Shown here piece after piece: positions 7,974-17,001 of a DNA stretch of 64,000 nucleotides. Position numbers and translations under genes: made by a program. Source of the stretch: Natrialbaceae archaeon (GTDB taxonomy: Archaea; Halobacteriota; Halobacteria; Halobacteriales; Natrialbaceae); the NCBI GenBank assembly GCA_003559215.1, contig PWMF01000192.1, forward strand, positions 62,001 through 126,000. The letters run 5' to 3'. Numbering within the stretch: the first letter of the stretch is position 1; each line of letters starts with the position of its first letter. A model generated the notes under the pieces. That model was given only the letters and a program-made list of their open reading frames with translations, was not told where the DNA came from and did no database searches.

Positions 7974-8780
7974 CTACTCTTCACCCTGTAGCCGTTCGGT
8001 CGTCTGGACCAGCGGGTGGCGCGCGTAGTCGACGACCTCGATGTCGTCGATCCGCTCGAGCCCCTCCTTTTTCGCCGTACGGGCCATCCCGAGGTCGATG
8101 GGCTGGTCGATGACGATGACGTAGGCGTCCATCTCGTCGATCGAGAGGCGGGCGGCCGCGAGCACGCGGTGATGGCCGTCGGCCAGCAACAGGGTGCCGG
8201 CGTTGTCGATGACGACGAGGGGTTCGGCCAGCCCGTTCTCGAGTTCGTAGCGCCGGCCCTCGAGTTCGTCGGCGTACACCCGCCCCTGGGTCGGCGTGAG
8301 ATCCTCGAGGGGGACCGTTCGACGCTCCTGTCGCAGTTCGACGTTGTGGATCTGTTCTAACGTGTTGACCAGTTTGCCGACCTTCTGGGGGGTTGCGCGC
8401 TCAATCTGGCTGCGGATCACGTCGGCGTTCGAGATGATGCCGACGAGGTTGCCCGCGTCGTCGACGACTGGCAGCTTCTGGATGCCCGAGCGCAGTATCA
8501 CCCTGGCGGCGTCGGTGACCTTCATTTCGGGGTGGGCGACCAGCAGGTCCGTCGTCATCACCTTGAATATCGGATCTCCCTCGTCGGCCAGCAACAGATC
8601 GCGGGCGCTAATAAAGCCCTCCACGCGCCGGCGCTCGCAGACGGGAAAGCCGCTGTGGTTGTCAGTCTCGGCGATTCGGTTCGCGACCGCGCCGACGGTG
8701 GTGTCGGGCGAGACCGTCGCCACGTCGCGGGTCATGTAGTCTTTGACCTGGGGTTTGGCCCGGTCCGACGCAACGTCCAT
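7974..8780 (-). CDS. CBS-pair protein with C-terminal ParB/Srx-like domain
   Basis: A 268-residue protein. Two CBS repeats (about residues 12-70 and 72-128, including VKDYMTRDV and KVMTTDLL) would bind an adenosyl ligand. A linker follows, then a ParB/sulfiredoxin-like domain around residues 150-235 with the LLADGHHRVLAAARL motif that forms the nucleotide-binding loop in ParB and Srx folds. The combination suggests a nucleotide-sensing regulator or a kinase/nuclease under adenylate control; no activity can be assigned. The ATG at 8780 is picked because the residues upstream of it are low-complexity Arg/Ser read-through. Confidence 0.75.
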   Translation of the reverse strand: MDVASDRAKPQVKDYMTRDVATVSPDTTVGAVANRIAETDNHSGFPVCERRRVEGFISARDLLLADEGDPIFKVMTTDLLVAHPEMKVTDAARVILRSGIQKLPVVDDAGNLVGIISNADVIRSQIERATPQKVGKLVNTLEQIHNVELRQERRTVPLEDLTPTQGRVYADELEGRRYELENGLAEPLVVIDNAGTLLLADGHHRVLAAARLSIDEMDAYVIVIDQPIDLGMARTAKKEGLERIDDIEVVDYARHPLVQTTERLQGEE

Positions 8781-8823
8781 ACCACACCATCGCGACCCCG
8801 GTGCAAAAGCACTGCCGTCGTCG

Positions 8824-10305
8824 CTACTCGGCGTCGGACTCCTCGAGGGAGAACAGCACCTCGCTGGTCTGGGTGTACGAACCGACCGGCGTTCCGGGCT
8901 GGCTCTCGATCGCCTCGAAAAAGCGGTCCGTGATGACCTCCTCGACGACGCTGACGATCGAGTCGACCTGCTCGTCGTCGGCGGTGCCGAGGATGCCGAT
9001 CTCGAGTTGGGCGCCCGCCATGTCGGCGTGGCCGCCCGCGCTGCCGATCCGGTCGAAGGCGTCCCGCAGGGTCTCGCCGAGGTCGACGTCGGCGGCTCGC
9101 GACCGTGCGGAGACGAACACCATCTCCTCCATGAAGCCGAACACGAGCGACGTGTCGACGCCTTCCATGGTGAGCAGCCGGTCGGCCGCCTGCGGGAGGG
9201 CGTCACGGTCGCTGATGCGACCCGCGCTCGCGGCCGCGACCGAACCTCGTTGTTCCCGGCTTTTGATCGCGCGAGCGATCGTCTCCAGGGTCTCGCCCTC
9301 GAGGGAGGGCTGTTCGATCCGGCGGAGCACGTCGGTGTCGACGTGGGGCCACAGCGTCGCCGCGGCCTCGAAGTCGGCTGCCGAGACCTCCCGGGTAAAC
9401 TCGTCAGTGTCGACGCGGATTCCGTACAAAAGCGCCGTCGCGACCGCTCGGTCGAACGCCGGCTCGAACCGCTCGAGATACTCGGTCAACACCGTGCTCG
9501 TCGCGCCGGCGTGTTCCCGGAGGTCGACGTAGTCGCTCGGCACCGGACCCCGCGGGGGGTGGTGGTCGATGACGATGTCGACGTGGAGATCCTCCGGAAG
9601 CTGGTCGTTGACGCCCGGCCGGGAGTGATCGACCAGCGCGAAGGCGCCGTACTCCTCGAGAGAGGCGTCGGGCTCGAGGTTCCGCAGGTCCAGTTCGAGG
9701 ACGTTGACCATCGCCCGATTCTCCTGGTGGGAGATCCGTCCGAAGTAACAGGGGTCGGCCGAGACGCCGACCGACTCGGCGATTCCCGCCAGGGCGACCG
9801 CGCTGGCGATCGCGTCGGGGTCAGGGTTGTCGTGCATCACGACCGCGAGCGGGCCGTCGAGCCCCTGGAGGTGGCGCCGCAGCCGGATCGCGGCGGTGGC
9901 GGCCGAGCTCGTCGTCTCCTCGAGGACGGCGTCGCCGAGAGCCAGTTCGGGATCGACGACCCGATCGGCGAGCTTGTCGAACGCCGTCCGGTCCTCGGGC
10001 GTCGGCTTCCCGCCGAGGTAGGCGACGATCGACGCGGCCGGGAACCGTTCCCGGGCTCGCTCGAGCGCGAGCCGGTTGCGATCGGTGCGGTCTCCGGCGA
10101 CGAAGACGACGTCGGGCACCTCGACGGTCTCGAGGACGTCTGGATCGGTCGGATCGGCGTCTCGAGCCGGGACGCTCTCGTCGCGTAACGTCTCGACGGT
10201 CTGTTCGTCCTCGGTGACGACGAGCAGCCGGCCGTCGCACTCGGGCAGCCGTGCGATCGTCTGGCGACCGACGGTGCCACACCCGAGTACGAGCCGGAAA
10301 ACCAT
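8824..10305 (-). CDS. TrkA-N Rossmann domain fused to a DHH-family phosphoesterase
   Basis: A 493-residue protein with three parts. The first, about residues 1-125, is a Rossmann domain starting LVLGCGTVGRQT, as in TrkA-N/KTN domains. The DHH phosphoesterase core follows with HDNPDPDAIAS (motif I), DHSRPG and the signature DHHPP. Last comes a DHHA1 region ending in GSAGGHADMAG, a GGH substrate loop. Relatives include archaeal RecJ-like and c-di-AMP or nanoRNA phosphodiesterases. The N-terminal domain probably binds NAD or a cyclic nucleotide and gates the hydrolase. The gene is on the same strand as the CBS-ParB gene, 43 bases upstream of it. Confidence 0.82.
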   Translation of the reverse strand: MVFRLVLGCGTVGRQTIARLPECDGRLLVVTEDEQTVETLRDESVPARDADPTDPDVLETVEVPDVVFVAGDRTDRNRLALERARERFPAASIVAYLGGKPTPEDRTAFDKLADRVVDPELALGDAVLEETTSSAATAAIRLRRHLQGLDGPLAVVMHDNPDPDAIASAVALAGIAESVGVSADPCYFGRISHQENRAMVNVLELDLRNLEPDASLEEYGAFALVDHSRPGVNDQLPEDLHVDIVIDHHPPRGPVPSDYVDLREHAGATSTVLTEYLERFEPAFDRAVATALLYGIRVDTDEFTREVSAADFEAAATLWPHVDTDVLRRIEQPSLEGETLETIARAIKSREQRGSVAAASAGRISDRDALPQAADRLLTMEGVDTSLVFGFMEEMVFVSARSRAADVDLGETLRDAFDRIGSAGGHADMAGAQLEIGILGTADDEQVDSIVSVVEEVITDRFFEAIESQPGTPVGSYTQTSEVLFSLEESDAE

Positions 10306-10397
10306 ACGTCGCTGCTTGCAACCCCGTCCGGTAAAAGCTACCGGCTCGGGTGGAGCGGCGAACGGAGCCGAGAGGACAAGACGTCGGCGCGGCCGGG

Positions 10398-11927
10398 TTA
10401 GCTGATGGCGACGGTTGCCGCCTCGAGCGCGGCGTCGGCGATCGGGCCGAACACCGGCAGCGCGACGACGGTCAGCACGGCGGCGAAGATGATTGCCGCG
10501 TACAGGCCCGTCGGCTGGGAGAGCGTGTCGCGCTCGGTCGCCGGGTCATTGATCCAGACGGCCTTGACCAGCCGGGCGTAGTAGTACAGCGAGAGCGCGC
10601 TGTTGACCACCAGCGCCGCGGCGACGATCAACATCGCGCTGTTTGCCGTCGCCGCCTGGATCGCACCAGTAAAGAGGAAGTACTTGCTCCAGAACCCGCC
10701 CAGCGGCGGGATCCCCGCGAGGCTGAACATGAAGATCCCGAGCGCGAAACAGGCGACCGGCGCCTGGTTCGAGAGCCCGTTGTAGTCCTCGAACGTGCGG
10801 CCGACGCCCCAGTACTCCGCGAGTGCGACGAACAGGAAGGCGCCGGTGTTCATGAAGCCGTAGACGAGCAGGTGCATCATCGCTGCACCCATCACGATCT
10901 CGCCGCCGTCGGCCGAAAGTCCGGCGAGCCCGATAAGGGCGTAGCCGGCGTGACCGACCGAGGAGTAGGCGAGCATCCGCTTGACGTTATCCTGGGTCGC
11001 CGCGGCGAAGTTGCCGAGCGTCATCGTGACGATCGCGAGGATGATAAACGCGACCGTCCAGTCGACGCCGATCACCGCGGTCGTCGGCTCGAGCGGGAAC
11101 GCCGTCGTGAACACGCGGAACGCAATCACGAAGCCCGCCGCCTTGGAGGCCGAGGAGAGAAACGCGGCCACCGGTGCGGGCGCGCCCTCGTAGGCATCGG
11201 GCGCCCAGAAGTGGAAGGGGACGCTGGCGGTCTTGAACGCGAAGCCGCCGATCAACATCAGGATCCCCAGCCCGAGCAGGCCGCCGTACTCGCCGGCACC
11301 CTGGAGGTTGTCGGCGATCGCCTCGAGCTGGAGGTGACCGGTCGCGCCGTAGACCAGCGAGATCCCGTAGACGAAGATCGCTGACGAGAGCGCCCCGATC
11401 AGGAAGTACTTCAGCCCCCCTTCGACGCTGCCGCGGTTGTCCTTGAGGATCGAAACGAGTGCGTAGGATGGCAGACTCGCCAGCTCGAGGGCGATGAAGA
11501 TCGTGACCAGACTGTTCGCGGCGGCCATCGTGGCCATCCCGGTCGCCGCGAGCATCATCAGCGAGTAGTACTCGGACTGGTAGGCGTGGTCGTCCATGTA
11601 GTCGTAGCTCGCCACGGCGACGAGCGCGGTGACGACCGAGACGACGGTCATGAAGAACAGCGCCATCTGGTCGACGACGAACTGGCCGCCGAACAGCTCG
11701 ACGACGCCGCGACCGCCCGCGGCAGTCGGCGTGCCGACGCCGGCGATCATGAACCAGACGGCGACGCCCAGCGCCGCGAGCGAGCCGACTGCGGTCGTGC
11801 CCGCGAGCAGCGAGCGGTTCTTCGTGTGGGGGTTGATGCTGTCGATGACGAACAGCAGGAGCGCTGTCGTCACGAGGATCAACGCCGGGGCGAGTGCGGC
11901 CCAGTCGGGGAGCTCGAACACCGCCAT
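10398..11927 (-). CDS. nuoN: complex I membrane subunit N
   Basis: A 509-residue antiporter-like subunit of respiratory complex I, the last gene of the operon. About 14 transmembrane helices are visible. Family residues include the Lys in the broken-helix region (DNVKRMLAYSSVGHAGY), the Glu in FIALELASLPSY and the Lys of WSKYFLF. These residues form the proton channel of the Mrp-antiporter-like subunits. Its ATG overlaps the nuoM stop by one base (TGATG), so translation is probably coupled. Confidence 0.93.
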   Translation of the reverse strand: MAVFELPDWAALAPALILVTTALLLFVIDSINPHTKNRSLLAGTTAVGSLAALGVAVWFMIAGVGTPTAAGGRGVVELFGGQFVVDQMALFFMTVVSVVTALVAVASYDYMDDHAYQSEYYSLMMLAATGMATMAAANSLVTIFIALELASLPSYALVSILKDNRGSVEGGLKYFLIGALSSAIFVYGISLVYGATGHLQLEAIADNLQGAGEYGGLLGLGILMLIGGFAFKTASVPFHFWAPDAYEGAPAPVAAFLSSASKAAGFVIAFRVFTTAFPLEPTTAVIGVDWTVAFIILAIVTMTLGNFAAATQDNVKRMLAYSSVGHAGYALIGLAGLSADGGEIVMGAAMMHLLVYGFMNTGAFLFVALAEYWGVGRTFEDYNGLSNQAPVACFALGIFMFSLAGIPPLGGFWSKYFLFTGAIQAATANSAMLIVAAALVVNSALSLYYYARLVKAVWINDPATERDTLSQPTGLYAAIIFAAVLTVVALPVFGPIADAALEAATVAIS

Positions 11928-13453
11928 CAGGCGTCACCTCCGTTCTCTAAGATCGGATCGACCGCGTCGGTAATCATGTCGAAGATCAGTTCGGGCGCGA
12001 CGCCGAGGGCGATGATGATGCCGAGCAGCACGAACATCGGCGCGACGTCATGCAGCGGCGCGCGGCCCACTTCGTAGTCGGTTTCTAAGTGATACGGTCC
12101 GAAGACGGTCCGCTGGAGGGCAAACAGCAGGTAGCCCGCCACGATGACGATGCCGAACATCGCCAGCGAGGTGAAGACCTGCGAGTACGCCAGCAGTCCG
12201 GAGCCGAAGGCGCCGAAGAAGATGGCGAACTCGCCGAAGAAGCCGCTCATCAGCGGCAGGCCCATGTAGCCGAAGGCGCCGGCGACGAGGATGCCGACGG
12301 CGACTGGCATCCGGTCGGCCATCCCGGACATGTCCGTGACCATCCGGGTGTGGGTCGCGTTGTAGATGACGCCGACGGCCATGAACATCAGCCCGGATAT
12401 CAGGCCGTGAGAGACCATCTGGAAGGTGGCGCCGCCGACACCGAACTGGGTGTAGGCGATCAGGCCGAGGATGACGTAGCCCATCGACGACACCGAGGAG
12501 TAGGCGACGATGCGCTTGAGGTCGGTCTGGGCCAGCGCGAGCATCGCGCCGTAGATGACGCTGATGACCGCGATCGCGGCGATCGGCACCGCGTAGGCCT
12601 CGACCTGCTCGGGGAACATCGTGAAGTTGAACCGCAGCAGGGCGTACGTTCCCATCTTCAACAGAACGCCCGCCAGCAGCACCGACGCGGGGGTCGGCGC
12701 CTCGACGTGGGCGTCTGGCAGCCAGGTGTGGAACGGCACGATGGGTACCTTCACCGCGAACCCGAGGAACATCGCGACGAACACGACCGAGGCAAGCGCC
12801 GAGCCGCCGAGGCCGGCGAAGCCGTCGGGGCCACCGTCGAGCATCGCCGTGGCGACCTCGGGCAGCGCGAAGCTGGTGACCTCACCGAGGCCGAACACGA
12901 GCGTGATGAACGCACCGAACATCACCAGCGAGGCGACGTTCGTGTAGACGAAGAACTTGATCGCCGCGTACTTCCGGCGCGGGCCGCCCCAGACGCCGAT
13001 CAGCAGGTACATCGGGATCAACACGGCCTCCCAGAAGATGAACCAGACGAAGAAATCGAGCGCCGCGAAGACGCCGATCAGGTTGGCCTCGATAAAGAGT
13101 ACGAGCCCGTAGAACTGCGACTCGCGCTCGTCGATCGGCGTCCACGAGCTCATGATCGCGAGTGACGTGAGCACCGTCGTCAGCACGACCAGCGGGAGGC
13201 TGATCCCGTCGAGGCCGACGAGCCACGAGATGGTGTAATCGCCCAGCTGGATCCACTCGTACTGGGACTCGAAGGCGAGTTCGCCGTCGAGCAGCGCGTT
13301 CCCGCTGCCGTCGAACGCCGAGAACATCCACAGGCTGAGCCCTGCGGGGATCAGGCTGATGGCGAAGGCCAGTTTGCCGGCGATACGATTCGGCGCGACG
13401 AACGTTACCAGCGCGCCGACCAGCGTCACCGCGAGTAGCGCTTCGATCATCAT
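11927..13453 (-). CDS. nuoM: complex I membrane subunit M
   Basis: A 508-residue antiporter-like proton-pumping subunit. Characteristic segments are FFVWFIFWEAVLIPMYLLIG, carrying the conserved Glu of helix 5, and HTWLPDAHVEAPTPASVLLA, followed by LKMGTYALLRF. The helix 12 region reads FGEFAIFFGAF, with Glu where NuoM and NuoL families keep Glu or Lys. Fourteen hydrophobic helices are apparent and the length is normal. It overlaps nuoL by four bases upstream. Confidence 0.94.
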   Translation of the reverse strand: MMIEALLAVTLVGALVTFVAPNRIAGKLAFAISLIPAGLSLWMFSAFDGSGNALLDGELAFESQYEWIQLGDYTISWLVGLDGISLPLVVLTTVLTSLAIMSSWTPIDERESQFYGLVLFIEANLIGVFAALDFFVWFIFWEAVLIPMYLLIGVWGGPRRKYAAIKFFVYTNVASLVMFGAFITLVFGLGEVTSFALPEVATAMLDGGPDGFAGLGGSALASVVFVAMFLGFAVKVPIVPFHTWLPDAHVEAPTPASVLLAGVLLKMGTYALLRFNFTMFPEQVEAYAVPIAAIAVISVIYGAMLALAQTDLKRIVAYSSVSSMGYVILGLIAYTQFGVGGATFQMVSHGLISGLMFMAVGVIYNATHTRMVTDMSGMADRMPVAVGILVAGAFGYMGLPLMSGFFGEFAIFFGAFGSGLLAYSQVFTSLAMFGIVIVAGYLLFALQRTVFGPYHLETDYEVGRAPLHDVAPMFVLLGIIIALGVAPELIFDMITDAVDPILENGGDA

Positions 13454-15486
13454 AGGAACCAGCCTCCGAGAACTCCGAGCACGATAACCAGGGCGATGAA
13501 CCCGGTTACGATCAGCGCCGCGTAGTTAGTCACGATCCCCGTCTGGATCCGTTTGACCCGATCGCTGCCGAACAGACTCACCGACGAGACGCCGTTGACG
13601 GTGCCGTCGATGACGGTCTGGTCGAACCGGTCCGCGGCTCGAGCCAGCGGCAGGGTCAGGCCCTCAGCGAGCCAGACCTGGTACTCGTCCTGGTAGTAGT
13701 TGGATTCGATCGTCTCGCGAACGCTCCCGAGACGCTCCTTGTGTGCGACCGGTTCGGGAACGTTGTACAGCTTCCAGGCCAGGCCGGCACCCGAGAAGGC
13801 GAGCAGCAGGGACAGTCCCGCCGCGATCAGCACGGTCGTCGACTCGGTACCGATGTAGCCGGTGTCGTACACCGCCGCGAGCGCGTCGGTGTAGGCGGCG
13901 TAGGTCGTCCCTTCGGCGCCGCCGCTGAGCCACTCGTTGAGGAACTCGATCTCGAGTCCAGTCAGCTTCGCGACCGGGGCGAGGTTGGCGACGCCCGCGG
14001 CGACCGCGAGGACGCCGAGTGCGATCAGCGGGAACTTCACCGCCCAGCCGACCGGGTGGGGGTCCTCGGCGACGTCCGAGCGCGGCTCACCGTGGAACGT
14101 CAGGAACACCATCCGGAACGTGTAGAAGCCGGTGAAGAAGACGGCAAGCAGTCCCATCGCGTATGCCGCCATGATCAGGGGCTGCTCGGTGCCAACGATT
14201 AGGGCATCGTACAGGATCTCGTCTTTCGACCAGAAGCCCGAGAACGGAATGATCCCGGCGAGCGCGAGCGCGCCCGCGAGGAACGTGTAGTAGGTAACGG
14301 GCGCCTTGTTCTTCAGACCGCCCATCTTCCACATGTCCTGTTCGTGGTGCATGAGGATGATGACGGCGCCGGCCCCCAGGAACAGCAGGGCCTTGAAGAA
14401 GGCGTGGTTCATCAGGTGGAAAACCCCGGCGACGTAGCCGCCGACGCCAAGTCCGAGCATCATGTAGCCGTACTGGCTAATCGTCGAGTACGCCAGCACC
14501 TGCTTGATGTCGTCTTTGACGACGCCCATCGTCGCCGCGAACAGTGCGGTGAAGCCGCCGACGAAGGCGATTATCGCCAGCGCCGTCGGCGAGAGGGCGT
14601 AGTAACCGAACATCCGGGCGACGAGGTAAACCCCGGCCGCGACCATCGTCGCCGCGTGAATCAACGCGGAGACGGTGGTGGGTCCCTCCATCGCGTCGGG
14701 CAGCCAGGTGTGAAGCGGGAACTGGGCGGATTTGCCGATAACGCCACCGAGCACGAGCAGTCCGGTGATCGTCACCCACGTCTCGGCGTCGAAGCCGAAC
14801 AGCTGGCCGCCGTCGTCGATCGCCGCCTCGGCCGCGGCGACGAACGAGTCGTCGCCGGCGAACTGGAGCGTGCCGAAGGTCGCGGCAATGGCGACGACCC
14901 CGATCAGGAAGAAGTAGTCACCGAAGCGGGTGACCAGGAACGCCTTCTTCGCGGCCGAGGGCGCCGATCGGGTGCGGAACCAGAAGCCGATCAGCAGGAA
15001 CGAACACAGCCCCACCAGCTCGAAGAACATGAACGCCATCAGCAGGTTGTCCGCGTAGACGAACGCGAGCATGCTGAACGTAAACAGACCGAGCCCGGCG
15101 TAGTACCGTGGGAGGCCGGTCTCGCCTTCGGCGTTCATGTACTCGAGGCTGAAGACGTGAACGAGGAAGGCGATCAGCGAGACGATCACGAGCATCAGCG
15201 CGGCGATCGGATCGATCAGGATACCGAACGTGAACTCGATCCCTTCACTGACCTCGCCGGCGGCGTCGCCGGCCGCCCACGTGAACAGCGTCTCGTGATA
15301 GTATCCTTCTTCGCCGCCCGCGACGGCCGCAAGCATCACAAGCGAGAGCAGCAGCGAGCCACCCGTCGCGACGATGCCCGGGATCGCCCCCTTCTTCGGG
15401 AGTTTCGGCCCGAAGGCGAGGGCGATAACGAACGCCGCAAGCGGGAACAGCGCGATCGCCGGTGCGTAGTCGAATAACCCTTCCAT
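13450..15486 (-). CDS. nuoL: complex I membrane subunit L
   Basis: The largest membrane subunit, 678 residues. The core is antiporter-like (FMFFELVGLCSFLLIG with the conserved Glu; LHTWLPDAMEGPTTVSALIHAATM; DIKQVLAYSTISQYGYM). A C-terminal extension, about residues 500-678, contains the long lateral helix that braces the three pump subunits. The final helix is around 655-675. Start at ATG 15486, with two bases between it and the nuoK stop. It moves protons using energy from quinone reduction by the CD-B-I arm. Confidence 0.94.
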   Translation of the reverse strand: MEGLFDYAPAIALFPLAAFVIALAFGPKLPKKGAIPGIVATGGSLLLSLVMLAAVAGGEEGYYHETLFTWAAGDAAGEVSEGIEFTFGILIDPIAALMLVIVSLIAFLVHVFSLEYMNAEGETGLPRYYAGLGLFTFSMLAFVYADNLLMAFMFFELVGLCSFLLIGFWFRTRSAPSAAKKAFLVTRFGDYFFLIGVVAIAATFGTLQFAGDDSFVAAAEAAIDDGGQLFGFDAETWVTITGLLVLGGVIGKSAQFPLHTWLPDAMEGPTTVSALIHAATMVAAGVYLVARMFGYYALSPTALAIIAFVGGFTALFAATMGVVKDDIKQVLAYSTISQYGYMMLGLGVGGYVAGVFHLMNHAFFKALLFLGAGAVIILMHHEQDMWKMGGLKNKAPVTYYTFLAGALALAGIIPFSGFWSKDEILYDALIVGTEQPLIMAAYAMGLLAVFFTGFYTFRMVFLTFHGEPRSDVAEDPHPVGWAVKFPLIALGVLAVAAGVANLAPVAKLTGLEIEFLNEWLSGGAEGTTYAAYTDALAAVYDTGYIGTESTTVLIAAGLSLLLAFSGAGLAWKLYNVPEPVAHKERLGSVRETIESNYYQDEYQVWLAEGLTLPLARAADRFDQTVIDGTVNGVSSVSLFGSDRVKRIQTGIVTNYAALIVTGFIALVIVLGVLGGWFL

Positions 15487-15487
15487 C

Positions 15488-15793
15488 TTACCACCTCATC
15501 GTCGTCGGAACCGTGACGTCGACGTCACGGAAGTTGCGGTACAAGACCAGGATGATCCCGAGCCCGATCGCGACCTCGGCGGCGGCGACCGCCATCACGA
15601 ACAACGCGAACACCTGCCCCGTGAGGTTGCCGTGATAGAGCGCGAACGCGATCAGATTGATGTTCGCCGCGTTGACCATGATCTCGACGGACATCAGGAA
15701 CATCAGTGCGTTTCGGCGCGTCAGGATCCCGAAGAGGCCGATGGAAAACAGCGCCATCGACAGCAACACGAAGTACTCGATGGGAACGTTCAC
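15488..15793 (-). CDS. nuoK: complex I membrane subunit K
   Basis: A 101-residue subunit with three helices, as in all NuoK/Nad4L proteins. The two buried Glu residues of the proton path are visible in LMSVEIMVNAANIN (helix 2) and MAVAAAEVAIGLGI (helix 3). Its first codons overlap the end of nuoJ2. Confidence 0.93.
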   Translation of the reverse strand: MNVPIEYFVLLSMALFSIGLFGILTRRNALMFLMSVEIMVNAANINLIAFALYHGNLTGQVFALFVMAVAAAEVAIGLGIILVLYRNFRDVDVTVPTTMRW

Positions 15794-16218
15794 CGCCGCT
15801 CACCTCCGTCCGACCGGGACGACGCATCCTCGGCGCCGCCGTCGGTCGCCGCGGGTCCGGCGCTCGCCGAGTCGCCGGTCGAGACGCTCGAGAGCGCCGC
15901 GATCGGCTCGCCCTCGGTCTCGCGCTTTGCGAGCACGAGCGCGGCGTCGAGCGCGGCGTCTAAGACGACCGCGACCAGCAGGAACGAGGCGAGGAACGGC
16001 TCGGTGTTGCCGATCGACCCCTCCGTCGACTGCAGCGCCGTGAAGTCGAACAGCGCGTAGCCGATCTCGGAGGTGACCGAGATTCCCTCGGGGAACCCGA
16101 CCATGTCGTCGGCGAAACCGGTGTTGAGAGCGATCATCGCCATCACGCCGAACAGCGCGACGGCGAGGATGCCGGGCAGCAGCGACTCGCCGAGTCGGAG
16201 TTGCGGTCCGTTCGTCAT
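15790..16218 (-). CDS. nuoJ2: complex I subunit J, C-terminal half (J2)
   Basis: A 142-residue protein. Bacterial NuoJ is one chain of about 170-200 residues; here it is split into two genes, and this one carries the later helices (about residues 16-36 and 73-94) followed by a long polar Ser/Gly/Asp tail from 100 to 142 that is not part of the classical subunit. The ATG at 16218 is chosen because it overlaps the nuoJ1 stop by four bases, the same junction type as elsewhere in the operon. The split is common in haloarchaea. Confidence 0.85.
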   Translation of the reverse strand: MTNGPQLRLGESLLPGILAVALFGVMAMIALNTGFADDMVGFPEGISVTSEIGYALFDFTALQSTEGSIGNTEPFLASFLLVAVVLDAALDAALVLAKRETEGEPIAALSSVSTGDSASAGPAATDGGAEDASSRSDGGERR

Positions 16219-16499
16219 GTCTGTACCACCTCGTCGGTCTCCGTCTCCGCGTCCGCATCGTCGCGCTGGGTAAGCATCACGGCGAACGTGATGAGGATGA
16301 GCACCCCGCCCACGTAGACGAGGATCTGCATCATGGCGACGAACTCCGCCGCCAGCATCACGTAGTAGACCGCGACGCTGACCAGCGTCACGCCGAGCAT
16401 CAGTGCCGAGTGCCACGGGTCGGCAAGCAACACGACGCCGAGCGCGCTGGCGAGCGTGACGAACGCGAACAGCGCGAACGCGATCAGCTCATATGTCAT
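16215..16499 (-). CDS. nuoJ1: complex I subunit J, N-terminal half (J1)
   Basis: A 94-residue protein with three helices. It includes the pi-bulge helix region typical of NuoJ (AEFVAMMQILVYVGGVLILITFAVML), which links quinone chemistry to proton movement. The ATG at 16499 gives MTYELIAFALFAF, the expected beginning. About 40 bases separate it from the nuoI stop, the only clear gap inside the operon. Confidence 0.9.
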   Translation of the reverse strand: MTYELIAFALFAFVTLASALGVVLLADPWHSALMLGVTLVSVAVYYVMLAAEFVAMMQILVYVGGVLILITFAVMLTQRDDADAETETDEVVQT

Positions 16500-16539
16500 T
16501 GTTGTGAGTGTCTGCCCGTTCTCGGGACGGGCGGCCCGA

Positions 16540-17001
16540 TTACTGATAATCGACCTCCCCGTCACCCTCGCCGATCCACGCGCCCCGGTCGGGTTCGCGC
16601 GACTCGAGCGGGTCGATGTCCTTGTACCACGGGACGGCCTTCAGCTGCTCCTTGTTGTACACCAGATCGTGTTTGGTGTCACCCGTGAACTCGAAGTTCT
16701 GGGTGAGCAGGATGGCGTCGACCGGACAGACCTCCTCGCAGAGTCGGCAGTAGATACACTGGCCGATGTGGAGGTTGTACTGTTCGCCGTTTCGCTGGTC
16801 GTCCATCACGATCTGGATGGTGTCGTTCGGACAGACGTTCTCACACTGGCGACACCAGATGCAGCGTTCCTGGCTGAACTTGTGGACGCCCCGAAACCGC
16901 GGGGAGACGTCCGGTGCGGTCTCGGGGTACTCGACGGTAAACGTCGAGCCGTCCAGCGCGTGTTTCATCGTCGTTGCCATCGATTTGAGTAGCCCGATCA
17001 T
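16540..17001 (-). CDS. nuoI: complex I 2x[4Fe-4S] ferredoxin subunit I
   Basis: A 153-residue peripheral-arm subunit with two ferredoxin motifs, CIWCRQCENVCP and CIYCRLCEEVCP, for clusters N6a and N6b that pass electrons to NuoB. The start at 17001 overlaps the nuoH stop (ATGA) and gives the usual [16 protein letters not shown] beginning. In this complex, without NuoE/F/G, NuoI is the likely docking site for the electron donor, which could be ferredoxin or another soluble carrier. Confidence 0.94.
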   Translation of the reverse strand: MIGLLKSMATTMKHALDGSTFTVEYPETAPDVSPRFRGVHKFSQERCIWCRQCENVCPNDTIQIVMDDQRNGEQYNLHIGQCIYCRLCEEVCPVDAILLTQNFEFTGDTKHDLVYNKEQLKAVPWYKDIDPLESREPDRGAWIGEGDGEVDYQ

